From: SHVO01 sp050250575 | Lineage (GTDB): Bacteria; Pseudomonadota; Alphaproteobacteria; Rhodospirillales; Rhodospirillaceae | DNA length: 64,000 nucleotides | Reading direction: 5' to 3' | Assembly: GCA_050250575.1 (NCBI GenBank) | Contig: JBFWOJ010000002.1 | Location: 248,001-312,000 of the forward strand | Part shown: positions 45,704-54,999 of the stretch, one piece after another | Position numbering within the stretch: position 1 is the first letter of the stretch | How the letters are laid out: each line of letters starts with the position of its first letter | Notes under the pieces: model-generated | Seen by the model: only the letters and a program-made list of their open reading frames with translations | The model's database searches: none | Told to the model about the DNA's origin: nothing | Position numbers and translations under genes: made by a program

Positions 45704-47338
45704 CTACGCGAATAGCTTGCGGTCGAGCTTCTTGATGAAGCTCCAGGGATCGGCGTCGGGTTTGCCGAACAAGAAGCCCTGAACATATTCGACGCCGCAA
45801 TCGCGCACGAATTCGAGGCCTTCCTTGCTGTCGACCATTTCGGCGATGGTCTCGACGTCCATGGTCTTGCACAGCGTCGTGAGCGCCTTCAGGAAAGCGC
45901 GGCCCTTGGGCGCGGCCTGCGCATTCTTCACCGCGCTGCCGTCGAGTTTCACGACATCGACCTCGAGAACGGAGAGGTATTGGAAGCTTGCCGCGCCTGC
46001 ACCGAAATCGTCGAGGCAGACGTGGAAACCCTTTTTGCGCAGGGCTTGGACGAAGTTGTTGGCCTGGGTGAGGTCGGCGACGCGCGCCGATTCGGTGATC
46101 TCGAACACCAGGAAATTCCGAAGCCAAGTGTCGGCGTCGAGCAGCTCGTGCAGGTCCTTGGCGTACCGGTCGTTGCCGACCGACATGCCCGAGATGTTCA
46201 CGGCGATGGAGACCTTGTCCGCGCGATTTTTGCGCAGCCAATCGACGCACTTTCTGGCCATGGCAATGTCAAACTCGGTGATCAGGCCGGTCTCTTCGGC
46301 AAAGGTGATATACTTGTAGGGGCTTTCTTCGAACTTGCCATTGAAGCGCACCAGCGCTTCGTAGTGATGCACCGCTCCGGTGCGGGCATCGAAGATCGGA
46401 TGGAAAGCGACCTGGAAGTCGTTGCCGCTGACGAGGCTGCGGAACTTGTTCAGGGAGGCAACCGTGTCGGCCACCAGCTTGTTCATGTTGGCGGCGATAT
46501 CCTTCACATTGAAGTTGTCGCCGACCTGTTCCTTGAAATGGTTGATCGTGTAGACGAGCCCCTTGGCGAGATCGCCTTCGTTGACGCCCGCGATATCGAC
46601 CTCGACCGTTCCCGCCTGGGCGGTCACGCCCTTGCCCGAAGGATCGAAGGCCTTCGTGGCCTCGGTGAGCTTGGCTTCGAGAGCGGCAACGTCGAGGCCC
46701 TTCTCGGCCACGATCCCGAACTTGCCGTCGCCGATTTCCCCGGCGGAGTCGCCGCCGAGCGAATTGGCGCGCAGCGTGGTCCCGACGGTGGTGAGCAGAT
46801 GCTCCCGCTCGTCTTCGGAGAGGCTTTCCGACAGCGCTTCGAAACCGGGCAGGTTGACGAGGGTCAGTTCGGCGTTCGCCCCAGCGGCCTTCAGTTTCTC
46901 CACCGCCAGCTGGGAGAATGAATCGCCGGTGAGAAGACCGGTGCCCTTGTCGCGCCCGACGCCCAGCTCCGCTTCGCCCTTCTCGTTGAGGTGCGCCTGG
47001 GTGCGGAAGGCGAGGAAGAAGTGATCCTTGAGATCCGGCATGACGTAGCCGGCGAAGGCCAGGGGCACGGTCAGCCCTTTCGCGCCGTTCAACTTGACGC
47101 GCACGTTATCGATGCGGCCCTTCTTGGCGGTCATTTTCAGGAGTTGGTCGACCAGGACCCGGTCTTTCGCCGCAACGAACTCGGCGAACGGCTTGCCGAT
47201 CAGCGCCTCCGGACCGAGGCCGAGCAGCGCCTTCGTCGCCCCGGCGGCAAAGGAAATCCGCATGTTCGGGTCGAGCTCGACCAGGATGTCGGCCCAGCAG
47301 AAGGCAAAGGCGACGAAACGGTCGCGGGCGGCACTCAT
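45704..47338 (-). CDS. PAS / degenerate GGDEF / EAL-domain protein (c-di-GMP phosphodiesterase-like)
   Basis: 544 residues. N-terminal PAS-like segment (about 1-110), a degenerate diguanylate cyclase-like middle (GDGKFGIV where GGDEF would be), and an EAL domain (about 305-540). EAL catalytic residues seem kept: EALVRF, NISG, EITES, CLDDFGAG, VKLDGS, ETIAEMVDS and QGFLFGKP. It probably hydrolyses c-di-GMP, though the AEGVET motif is altered to AEMVDS and should be tested. No partner gene nearby. Confidence 0.85.
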   Translation of the reverse strand: MSAARDRFVAFAFCWADILVELDPNMRISFAAGATKALLGLGPEALIGKPFAEFVAAKDRVLVDQLLKMTAKKGRIDNVRVKLNGAKGLTVPLAFAGYVMPDLKDHFFLAFRTQAHLNEKGEAELGVGRDKGTGLLTGDSFSQLAVEKLKAAGANAELTLVNLPGFEALSESLSEDEREHLLTTVGTTLRANSLGGDSAGEIGDGKFGIVAEKGLDVAALEAKLTEATKAFDPSGKGVTAQAGTVEVDIAGVNEGDLAKGLVYTINHFKEQVGDNFNVKDIAANMNKLVADTVASLNKFRSLVSGNDFQVAFHPIFDARTGAVHHYEALVRFNGKFEESPYKYITFAEETGLITEFDIAMARKCVDWLRKNRADKVSIAVNISGMSVGNDRYAKDLHELLDADTWLRNFLVFEITESARVADLTQANNFVQALRKKGFHVCLDDFGAGAASFQYLSVLEVDVVKLDGSAVKNAQAAPKGRAFLKALTTLCKTMDVETIAEMVDSKEGLEFVRDCGVEYVQGFLFGKPDADPWSFIKKLDRKLFA

Positions 47339-47548
47339 GGGAGATATCGAGTCAAAGACATGTTGTTGAGGTTCTTAGCAAAAAATAGTCCTCTATGCCT
47401 ACCCGTCGCGTGAAGGTAACGGCTGAGATTTCCCCCGCCGGTGGAGAGAATGCCGCGCTTGATAGTTGAGAGACCCCCGGACGCGCCAAACTGCGCGTCC
47501 CCTTGTGGGGAATTGCGGGCCAGCGCACTCTCGGGTGCAGGGGGTGAG

Positions 47549-48043
47549 ATGGCGCCGAACTGCCAAATTCCGTTACAAATCCTGGATATCGAAGCCGCCA
47601 CGAACCCGATGATCGGGGCGCTGTGCGATTACTGGTGTACGCTAGCGGGCGGTCGTCCGCCCGGACGCACGGCCTTCGACTTCATGCAGATATATAAGGT
47701 CGCGTCGAATTTGCTGATGGCCCAGCGGGTCGGTCCCGAGACCTTCAAATTCGTTTTCTGCGGCACGACGGTCGCCGACAATTTTCCGCGCGATCTGACG
47801 GGCGCCACCTATGGACCCACGACGCCGCGGGTCAGCCGCATCGAGTGGCCGGTCTTTTTCAGCGAGGTTCTGGACGCACCATGCCTGCGTTACGGCCGCG
47901 AGCGCATCGATTGGCCGAATGAGGAGCATCGCGACATCATCTACGGCGCCTGCCCCTTGCTCGAGAAGGACGGCAAACCGACCTACGTGGTCGCATGCCT
48001 GGTGTTCGTTCAGCGCTCGCCGTTCGACCCGCGCGAGTCCTGA
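47549..48043 (+). CDS. PAS-domain protein (alphaproteobacterial PAS_5-like)
   Basis: 164 residues. ATNPMIGALCDYWCTLAGGR, FVFCGTTVADNFPRDLTGAT and YGACPLLEKDGKPTYVVACL match the small alphaproteobacterial PAS family often listed as PAS_5. Ligand and partner are unknown. I choose ATG 47549 because AGGGGGTGAG directly precedes it, though a longer GTG start exists at 47441. Confidence 0.78.
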   Translation: MAPNCQIPLQILDIEAATNPMIGALCDYWCTLAGGRPPGRTAFDFMQIYKVASNLLMAQRVGPETFKFVFCGTTVADNFPRDLTGATYGPTTPRVSRIEWPVFFSEVLDAPCLRYGRERIDWPNEEHRDIIYGACPLLEKDGKPTYVVACLVFVQRSPFDPRES

Positions 48044-48111
48044 TACAACCCACCTTGCACTTGGCGTTGCGCCGAAGGACACTTCCGCCGTCATAGCGAG
48101 AGAATTTATCA

Positions 48112-48624
48112 GTGCGAGCGGTCTTTCTATTCGTCCTTCTTATTGCAGCCGTCATCGCGGGCGAAGCGTGCGCGGCCACGGTTCAGCGCATCACCCTCGT
48201 GGTGTCGGACATCGAGAAGTCCATTATTTTCTATGAGCGCCTGGGCCTTGCGAAGATCCACGACGAGGGCCGCTCCGGCACGGCCAACATCCACGGCGTC
48301 GACGATCTGCCGCTGACCTCCGACCCGACGCGCAGCCGGATCGTCGTCATGAAGGGCGAAGGCGAAAGTACGGAGATCGTGCTGCTGCACTACGACCGGC
48401 CGGGCCTTGCCAGCGCGCGCGGCAATCTGATGGGACTGGGCACCGGCGACGTGATCATCGGCGTGACCGTTCCCGACCTCCAGGCGGCCTATGCCGCCTT
48501 GGACCGCATCGGCGCACGTATCGAAAAGGGCCCGAACGCCTTCACGGCGGCACCACTGGGTGTAAGGCTTTATGCCTACGATCCCGATGGGCACATGGTC
48601 GAGCTGACCCAAGGCGGACGATAA
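48112..48624 (+). CDS. VOC-family (glyoxalase-like) protein with signal peptide
   Basis: 170 residues from GTG. Signal peptide about 1-21 (VFLFVLLIAAVIAGEACA), then one VOC module: VQRITLVVSDIEKSIIFYER and LYAYDPDGHMVELTQ provide the metal-ligand type His/Glu positions. A periplasmic glyoxalase-like enzyme or binding protein; reaction unknown. Confidence 0.82.
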   Translation: MRAVFLFVLLIAAVIAGEACAATVQRITLVVSDIEKSIIFYERLGLAKIHDEGRSGTANIHGVDDLPLTSDPTRSRIVVMKGEGESTEIVLLHYDRPGLASARGNLMGLGTGDVIIGVTVPDLQAAYAALDRIGARIEKGPNAFTAAPLGVRLYAYDPDGHMVELTQGGR

Positions 48625-48731
48625 GCGCCAAGATGCAGGTCCCGGGCGGCAGGGCTGGAACGTTCTTCAATCAGGGCCGTTCTTTCTCTGCCCGCACCGA
48701 GTCGGTGCACGGCACCGAAAACCGGATGGTT

Positions 48732-48947
48732 ATGGATAAAATCGCCCAATTCCTGGAGCGCGCACGGCAGTGCATGGAACTTACCGCGCACGGCTCACCC
48801 GAGCAGAGCGAATGGCTGGTCCGCATGGCCGAGGCCTGGACGACGTTTGCGAGAGAGCGCCGTCAGCAGCTGGAGCTCGGGCAACAGGGTTTTCGCGCCG
48901 CAAATTCATACCTCGGGCCGCCGCCGCGCGCACCGCGCACGCCCTGA
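48732..48947 (+). CDS. Small helical hypothetical protein
   Basis: 71 residues. MDKIAQFLERARQCMELTAH, then SPEQSEWLVRMAEAWTTFAR: an amphipathic Ala/Arg/Met-rich helix. Short proteins with the pattern ARxxxxMA..xxWxxxA are widespread as hypotheticals in alphaproteobacteria. Function unknown. The start is uncertain: an in-frame start at 48633 would add 33 residues of low complexity. Confidence 0.55.
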   Translation: MDKIAQFLERARQCMELTAHGSPEQSEWLVRMAEAWTTFARERRQQLELGQQGFRAANSYLGPPPRAPRTP

Positions 48948-49042
48948 CGCGGGACGACCGCAAACTCTCTCGGCGCAGTCGGAACAAATCGCTTTTAAAG
49001 TGCTTGGACTCTAGAAGCGATTTTCAGGCGGTGCTGGCCCCC

Positions 49043-49276
49043 ATGCCCTCAGACGCCGAGCCGAAGGATACTTTCACCGATTGGCGCGAGCGCTCCGAAA
49101 GTTGGCGGCGCCGGGCCGAGCAACTGCAGCTCATCGCTAACGGCATGGCGGACATCGGCGCGCGGAATGCCCTGCTCCGGCAAGCGCGGCAATGGCAACG
49201 CATGGCCGAGGAAGCCGAACAGCTCGCCGCGCAATGGCGCGGGCGCCAGGAGCACGAAGAGGCGCATAAGCACTAG
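49043..49276 (+). CDS. Small helical hypothetical protein, related in pattern to the preceding one
   Basis: 77 residues: DWRERSESWRRRAEQLQLIA, then RNALLRQARQWQRMAEEAEQ; long amphipathic helix rich in Ala/Arg/Glu with a similar arrangement of RQ/MAE motifs to the preceding small protein. Coiled-coil likely. Function unknown. Upstream ribosome site AGGCGG is far (about 10 bases). Its stop codon lies in a 12-base tandem duplication. Confidence 0.5.
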   Translation: MPSDAEPKDTFTDWRERSESWRRRAEQLQLIANGMADIGARNALLRQARQWQRMAEEAEQLAAQWRGRQEHEEAHKH

Positions 49277-49292
49277 CTTGAGCACTAGCTTG
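49269..49292. repeat. 12-base tandem duplication at a gene end
   Basis: AGCACTAGCTTG occurs twice in direct succession (49269-49280 and 49281-49292). The first copy contains the TAG stop of the small helical protein gene. Confidence 0.9.
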
Positions 49293-49313
49293 CGTCGGCT
49301 GAGCGCGAAGGCC

Positions 49314-51080
49314 TCATTTCCCGATCACAATTCCCTCGCGCCGCGGATCGGCTCCGCCGACAAGGCCGTCCTTGGTGACGCGGATGGCGTGGATGCCGCT
49401 TGCCGCATTGTTCACGCGAACGGTATGGCCGAGCTTCTCAAGCGCCGGCCGCACCGGCTCGAGGCCTTCTTCCAGCGTGACGGTGTTGCCCATGCCAAGC
49501 ACGAACGGGTGGGCCGCGGCATGGGCCGGCGACATGTCCCAATCGATCATGGCCACAAGGGTTTTCACGACAAAACCGACGATGGCCGGACCGCCGGGGG
49601 AGCCGAGCACCATCTCGAGTCTGCCGTTCCGGTCGAAAACGATGGTCGGCGTCATGGAACTGCGCGGGCGTTTTGAACCGCCAACGCGGTTGGCCACCGT
49701 GCGCTTCTCGGCGACGTCTTCATAGGAGAAGTCGGTAAGCTGATTGTTGAGCATGAAGCCGCCGCGCGTCATCAGGCGGGAGCCGAAGCCGCTTTCGATG
49801 GTGCTGGTCATGGCGACCGCATTGCCTTCCTTGTCGATCAGCGAGAAATGCGTGGTCGACATCATCTCTGGGCTGGGCGCCGGAACAAAACCGACCTTGG
49901 TCGGGACCTTCCCGGCCTCAGCGACCGGGATGCGCGCGTCCGGACGCACGAGTCCCGCACGCCGCTTCAGATATTCCGGCGCGATCAAGGCATCGACCGG
50001 CACCGGCACCACGTCGGGATCGGCCATGTAGACGGCGCGGTCGGCAAACGAGAGCCGGCCCGCCTCCGCCATCAAGTGATAGGAGGTCGGCGACTTCGGT
50101 CCAAGAGCGCGCAGATCGTGCGGCTCGAGGATGGCGAGGCTCTGGATGACGCCTATGCCGCCCGAGGACGGCGGGCCCATGCCGCAGACCTTGTAGCCGC
50201 GGTATCCGCCGCACACCGGTTTGCGTTCCACCGCTCTATAAGCCGTGATGTCCTCGAGGGTCATGTCGCCGGGGTTGTGCGGCGCAGTGGTGACGGTGCG
50301 CACGATCTCGGCGGCGATCGGACCGGAATAGAAAGCATCGGCCCCCTTGGCCGCGACTTCGCGCAGCGTGGCCGCGTAGGCGGGGTTCTTGAGAAGGGTT
50401 CCGGCCGCCTTCGCGTTGCCGGAGTCATCAAAGTACAAAGCCCGCGCGGTTTCGCTCTCGCGCAGACTGCGCTCGTTGCTGAGCAGGGCCGAAAGGCGCG
50501 GCGATATCTCGAAACCGTTTTCGGCGAGCGCAATCGCCGGCTGGAACAGACGGTCCCATGGAAGTTTGCCGTGATTCTTATGGGCGAGCTCCATCAGGCG
50601 GATCAAACCCGGCACGCCGACCGACCTGCCGCCGACAATCGCCTGCATGCGGCCCATCACTTTGCCGTCCTTGGTGAGAAAACGGTTCTCCTCGGCCGCC
50701 GCCGGCGCTCTCTCGCGACCATCGTAGCTTCTGAGGGCCTGCGCTTTTGCGTCCCAATGAACGATGAACGCGCCGCCCCCGATACCCGAGGACTGCGGTT
50801 CGACGAGGCCGAGCACGAGATTGACGGCGATGGCCGCGTCCAAGGCCGAGCCGCCCGCCTCAAGGATTTCGGCGCCGGCGCGGGCCGCGTAAGGATTGGC
50901 GGCCGCGACCATCCACTCTTTCCCGGTGCCCGTCTTGGGTTCGCCGCGTCCGGTGTAGCCTTCCGGAAACTCGTTCGCGGGTATCGGCTTGGCCGCTTGA
51001 GCGAAGACGGGTGCGGCGCATGCCAGCACTGCAAGAATGGACGCCGTGCGGAGCAGCATGGGGATGGCCCTTTTCGTCAT
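49314..51080 (-). CDS. ggt: Gamma-glutamyltransferase, exported
   Basis: 588 residues. Signal peptide about 1-28 (LRTASILAVLACAAPVFAQA). The precursor self-cleaves before the catalytic Thr in STTHFSLIDKEGNAVAMTST (near residue 405), giving the two subunits; GGSKRPRSSMTPTIVF and GSPGGPAIV are substrate-site signatures. It cleaves glutathione and other gamma-glutamyl peptides. I use ATG 51080, which overlaps the oppF stop by 4 bases; its ribosome site is poor so it may be reached by translational coupling. Last gene of the peptide-uptake operon. Confidence 0.94.
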   Translation of the reverse strand: MTKRAIPMLLRTASILAVLACAAPVFAQAAKPIPANEFPEGYTGRGEPKTGTGKEWMVAAANPYAARAGAEILEAGGSALDAAIAVNLVLGLVEPQSSGIGGGAFIVHWDAKAQALRSYDGRERAPAAAEENRFLTKDGKVMGRMQAIVGGRSVGVPGLIRLMELAHKNHGKLPWDRLFQPAIALAENGFEISPRLSALLSNERSLRESETARALYFDDSGNAKAAGTLLKNPAYAATLREVAAKGADAFYSGPIAAEIVRTVTTAPHNPGDMTLEDITAYRAVERKPVCGGYRGYKVCGMGPPSSGGIGVIQSLAILEPHDLRALGPKSPTSYHLMAEAGRLSFADRAVYMADPDVVPVPVDALIAPEYLKRRAGLVRPDARIPVAEAGKVPTKVGFVPAPSPEMMSTTHFSLIDKEGNAVAMTSTIESGFGSRLMTRGGFMLNNQLTDFSYEDVAEKRTVANRVGGSKRPRSSMTPTIVFDRNGRLEMVLGSPGGPAIVGFVVKTLVAMIDWDMSPAHAAAHPFVLGMGNTVTLEEGLEPVRPALEKLGHTVRVNNAASGIHAIRVTKDGLVGGADPRREGIVIGK

Positions 51081-52075
51081 GCTCCTACTGTAGTCGTGCG
51101 CCAGTGGTGACACCAGACGTCATGGCCCGGACCGGGCTGTTCGCGCGGCGGCACCACATCGGCGCAGATCGCGCTCGCACGCGGACACCTCGTGCGAAAG
51201 ACACAGCCCGACGGAGGGTTGAGCGGGGACGGGAGTTCGCCGCCCAGCACAAGCCGCGGCCGGTTGCGGGCGATGGAAGGATCGGGCACCGGAACCGCCG
51301 ACAACAGGGCTTGCGTATAAGGATGACGCGGGTTGCCGTAGATCGCGTCCCGCCCGCCGATCTCCATGCATTTTCCGAGATAGAGCACCATCACGCGATG
51401 GCTGATATGGCGCACGATCGAAAGATCGTGGCTGATAAAGATCATGGTGAGGTTCATGGCGCGCTGCAGCTCCATGAGCAGGTTCACCACCTGCGCGCGG
51501 ACGGAAACGTCGAGCGCGCTGACGGGCTCGTCGCAAACGACGAGTTTCGGGTTCAGGATCATGGCCCGCGCGATGCCGATGCGCTGGCACTGGCCGCCGG
51601 AGAATTCGTGCGGATAGCGATTGATCATGGCGGGGTGCAGGCCGACCGCGGCCATCATCTCTTTGGCTTTGTCCTTCACCGCCGCCCTCGGCATCTGGGG
51701 ACGGTAGTTGCGCAACGGCTCGGCGATGACATCGCCCGCCGTCATGCGCGGATCGAGGCTGGCCAGCGGATCCTGAAAGACAATCTGCATGCGTTCGCGC
51801 TCGGCCTTCAGGGCCTTGGCATCCAGATCGGTGAGGGTACGGCCGAGCCAGGCGACCGTGCCCGCGGTCGCGGGCAGAAGCTGGAGCACGGCGCGTCCCA
51901 ACGTCGACTTGCCGCAGCCGGACTCGCCGACAATGCCGAGGGTCTCGCCGGCCTTGAGATCGAAGCTGACGCCGTCGAGCGCTTTGAGCGGCGTGTAGGC
52001 GCCAAGGACGAATCCCCCGGTACGCACGGGGAAGTGCACCGAGAGGTCGCGGACATTGAGGAGGGAATCGCTCAT
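51077..52075 (-). CDS. oppF: Oligopeptide ABC transporter ATPase OppF-like
   Basis: 332 residues. Walker A GESGCGKST, signature FSGGQCQR, Walker B LVVCDEPVSALD, then the oligopeptide/dipeptide C-terminal motif with GCVFRTRCPRASAIC (Fe-S or Zn type Cys cluster). It energises peptide uptake with the OppD-like subunit. Start and stop overlap oppD and ggt by 4 bases. Confidence 0.93.
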   Translation of the reverse strand: MSDSLLNVRDLSVHFPVRTGGFVLGAYTPLKALDGVSFDLKAGETLGIVGESGCGKSTLGRAVLQLLPATAGTVAWLGRTLTDLDAKALKAERERMQIVFQDPLASLDPRMTAGDVIAEPLRNYRPQMPRAAVKDKAKEMMAAVGLHPAMINRYPHEFSGGQCQRIGIARAMILNPKLVVCDEPVSALDVSVRAQVVNLLMELQRAMNLTMIFISHDLSIVRHISHRVMVLYLGKCMEIGGRDAIYGNPRHPYTQALLSAVPVPDPSIARNRPRLVLGGELPSPLNPPSGCVFRTRCPRASAICADVVPPREQPGPGHDVWCHHWRTTTVGA

Positions 52076-53049
52076 GGGGCAGCCTGCGCATGATTGAGGA
52101 AGCAGGCGTTGATCGTATTGCCCGCCGGAACCAGCAGGGGGCGTCGCACCGGGCACGGCGCGAAGGCGAATTCGCAGCGCGGATGAAAGGCGCAGCCGGT
52201 GGGCAGGCGATGAAGATTCGGCGGCTGGCCGGGAATCGTCGGCAGCATGGCCGTCGGCGGATCATCGAGCCGCGGCGTGCAGGCAAGCAGGCCCTTGGTG
52301 TAGGGATGGCGCGGCGCGGCAAAAATGTCCTGCGCCGTTCCGTTCTCGACAATGCGGCCGGCGTACATGACCGCGACCCGGTCGGCGAGACCGGCAACGA
52401 CGCCCAGGTCATGGGTGATGAGAACGAATGAGGTGCCGTGCTGCTCCTTGAGCTCCCGAATGAGATCGAGGATGAGCGCTTGCACCGTCACGTCGAGGGC
52501 CGTGGTCGGCTCGTCCGCGATCACCAGCTCCGGCCCGCACAACAGCGCCATCGCCAGCACGACGCGCTGGCGCAGTCCGCCGGACAACTCATGGGGATAC
52601 ATCGCCATGCGGCGTTCGGGCTCGGGGACCTGAACCCGGCCGAGCATGGTGACGGCCCCGCGGCGCGCGGCGGCACCATCGAGGCCGCGATGGCGCTCGA
52701 GCACCTCCGTCAACTGCCGTCCGATCCGCATGTGCGGGGTGAGCGAGGTCATCGGATCCTGGAACACCATGGAAAGGCGATTGCCGCGGATCGCGTTGAG
52801 GGTGGCTTGATTTGCCTTCAATAGATCGACGCCGCCGAACACGGCGCTGCCGGTCGCGCGGCCGTTCGCCGCGAGCAGTCCCATGACCGCCATGAAGGTC
52901 TGGCTTTTTCCGGAACCGGACTCGCCGACGATGCCGAGGCATTCGCCTTTATCGATATGCAGCGAAACATCGCTGACGGCGGCGACTTCGCCATCGGCGG
53001 TCGCGAAGCGCACGTTGAGGCCGGCAATGTCGAGGATGCGCGTGGACAT
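52072..53049 (-). CDS. oppD: Oligopeptide ABC transporter ATPase OppD-like
   Basis: 325 residues. Walker A GESGSGKSQ, signature LSGGLRQR, Walker B LVIADEPTTALD, and C-terminal GCAFHPRCEFAFAPC of the oligopeptide ATPase family. I use ATG 53049, just after the oppC stop; longer frames run antisense-like through oppC. Confidence 0.93.
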   Translation of the reverse strand: MSTRILDIAGLNVRFATADGEVAAVSDVSLHIDKGECLGIVGESGSGKSQTFMAVMGLLAANGRATGSAVFGGVDLLKANQATLNAIRGNRLSMVFQDPMTSLTPHMRIGRQLTEVLERHRGLDGAAARRGAVTMLGRVQVPEPERRMAMYPHELSGGLRQRVVLAMALLCGPELVIADEPTTALDVTVQALILDLIRELKEQHGTSFVLITHDLGVVAGLADRVAVMYAGRIVENGTAQDIFAAPRHPYTKGLLACTPRLDDPPTAMLPTIPGQPPNLHRLPTGCAFHPRCEFAFAPCPVRRPLLVPAGNTINACFLNHAQAAP

Positions 53050-53051
53050 CC

Positions 53052-53975
53052 CTAGCGATCCTTGGGATCCAGCGCGTCGCGCAGCCCGTCGCCGAGGAAG
53101 TTGAAGCAGAAGAGCGTCACGGTCATGAAAACCGCCGGTACGATCAACGTGCGTGAATTGGCCTGGAGCTCGGCGGCGCCTTCGTTCAGGAGCACGCCCC
53201 AGCTCGTGAGCGGCTCCTGCACGCCGAGGCCGAGGAAGGAGAGAAAGCTCTCGAGCAGAATCACCTGTGGAATCGTAAGGGTGACGTAGACGATGACGAC
53301 GCCGAGCACATTGGGCACGATGTGGCGCGCGATGATGCCGAACGTCGAGCCGCCCGACGCGCGGGCCGCCTCGATGAACTCCTTGTTCTTCAGGCTGAGT
53401 GTCTGGCCGCGCACGATGCGCGCCATGGTCAGCCACTCCACCGCACCGATGGCAAGGAACATGAAGATGAAGTTGCGGCCGAACATGACCATCAGGATGA
53501 TCACGAAAAACGTGAGAGGCACGGAATAGAGAAGATCGACGAAGCGCATCAGCATCTGATCCACACGCCCGCCGACAAAGCCGGCGACGGTGCCGACGGC
53601 GACGCCGATGACCAGCGCGACGAGAGTTGCGAGAATTCCAACCATGAACGAGATCCGCCCTCCGACCAGGGTGCGGGCCAGCAGGTCACGGCCGACCGAA
53701 TCCGTCCCCAGGTAATGGCCAAGCTCGATATTCGGCGGCATGGGCTCCACATGGTCCCAGTCGATGGCGTCGTAGGACCACGGGAGAAAGTACGGAACGA
53801 CGAAGCAGGCGAGGGCGATGATCGCGAGAAGGACCATGCTGGCGACCGCAGCGTGATTCCTGCGCAGCCGGCGCCAGGCATCCTGCCAAAGGCTGCGCCC
53901 CTGGACCTCGCCAGGGCCGTCGTCGATTCGAAGGTCCTTAAGGGAATCTGCAAGCATTGGCGCTGGAACCTTCAC
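53052..53975 (-). CDS. oppC: Peptide ABC transporter permease OppC-like
   Basis: 307 residues with six membrane segments. N-terminal OppC-type extension (LWQDAWRRLRRNHAAVASMV), LGTDSVGRDLLARTLVGGR and the EAA loop EFIEAARASGGSTFGIIARH. It forms the inner-membrane channel with OppB. ATG 53957 is an alternative start. Confidence 0.93.
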   Translation of the reverse strand: MKVPAPMLADSLKDLRIDDGPGEVQGRSLWQDAWRRLRRNHAAVASMVLLAIIALACFVVPYFLPWSYDAIDWDHVEPMPPNIELGHYLGTDSVGRDLLARTLVGGRISFMVGILATLVALVIGVAVGTVAGFVGGRVDQMLMRFVDLLYSVPLTFFVIILMVMFGRNFIFMFLAIGAVEWLTMARIVRGQTLSLKNKEFIEAARASGGSTFGIIARHIVPNVLGVVIVYVTLTIPQVILLESFLSFLGLGVQEPLTSWGVLLNEGAAELQANSRTLIVPAVFMTVTLFCFNFLGDGLRDALDPKDR

Positions 53976-54046
53976 ATCGATTTCGGCCTGGATTCACAAG
54001 GTGTGCGGTGCCCGGACCGTCGCCGCATGCGGATGCGGCATTGCAG

Positions 54047-54982
54047 CTACTCATAGCGCACCCTCGGATCGAGGAGGGCGTAGGTCATGTCCACGATCAG
54101 ATTGGCGACGATGACGAAGGCCGCGCCCACGATGGTGACGCCCATCACCAGCGTGTAATCGCGATTGAGCGCGCCCTGCACGAAGTAGCGGCCGATGCCG
54201 GGGATCTGAAAGATGGTCTCCACCACCATGGACCCCGTGAGCAGGAACGCCGCCGCCGGGCCTAAGAAAGTCACAACCGGCGTCAGCGCCGGCTTCAGGG
54301 CGTGGCGAATGATCACAGTGCGGTAGGCAAGGCCCTTGGCGCGGGCGGTACGGACGAAGTTCGCGCGCAGCGCCTCGATCATGCTGGCGCGCGAAATGCG
54401 CGCAATATAGGCGATAAAGGGCAATGCCAGGACCGTCACCGGAAGAATACGGTTGGCGAGCGCGCCGTCATTCCATCCGCCGGCCGGAAGCTGGAACGGC
54501 GTATCGCGCAGCCAAACGCCGAAGGCGAGGATGAGGATCTGGCCCATGACGAACGTGGGAATCACAATGCCGATCATGGAAAGGCCGGACACCGCATAAT
54601 CGCGGGCGCTGTTCTGCCTGAGCGCCGCGAGGATGCCGAGGGGCAGGCCGATGAGGACGGCCAGCACGATCGCCGAAACGCCGTTCTCGATGCTGACGGG
54701 CAGGCCCTGGGCGATGAGTTCGGTGACGGTGAAGTCCTTGTACTTGAACGACGGACCGAAATCGCCGGAAAGCAGATTGACGAAGTAAGTGAGGAACTGC
54801 TGCCAGAGCGGATCATCGAGGCGATAGCGCGCACGCAGGTTCGCGAGCACTTCAGGCGGCACAGGCGCTTCGCCGTCGAACGGGCCGCCGGGTGCAAGGC
54901 GCATCAGGAAGAAACAAAAGACAATCACGGCGAACAGCGTGGGCACGCCCACGAGGAGACGCCGCGCGAAATACGACCACAC
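54047..54982 (-). CDS. oppB: Peptide ABC transporter permease OppB-like
   Basis: 311 residues. MWSYFARRLLVGVPTLFAVI is the classic DppB/OppB N-terminus, ANFVRTARAKGLAYRTVIIR is the EAA loop and the end DMTYALLDPRVRY is typical. No periplasmic binding protein gene (OppA) lies in the operon. 17 bases after the FAH-family stop. Confidence 0.93.
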   Translation of the reverse strand: MWSYFARRLLVGVPTLFAVIVFCFFLMRLAPGGPFDGEAPVPPEVLANLRARYRLDDPLWQQFLTYFVNLLSGDFGPSFKYKDFTVTELIAQGLPVSIENGVSAIVLAVLIGLPLGILAALRQNSARDYAVSGLSMIGIVIPTFVMGQILILAFGVWLRDTPFQLPAGGWNDGALANRILPVTVLALPFIAYIARISRASMIEALRANFVRTARAKGLAYRTVIIRHALKPALTPVVTFLGPAAAFLLTGSMVVETIFQIPGIGRYFVQGALNRDYTLVMGVTIVGAAFVIVANLIVDMTYALLDPRVRYE

Positions 54983-54999
54983 TTTCTATTTTTCCCAGG

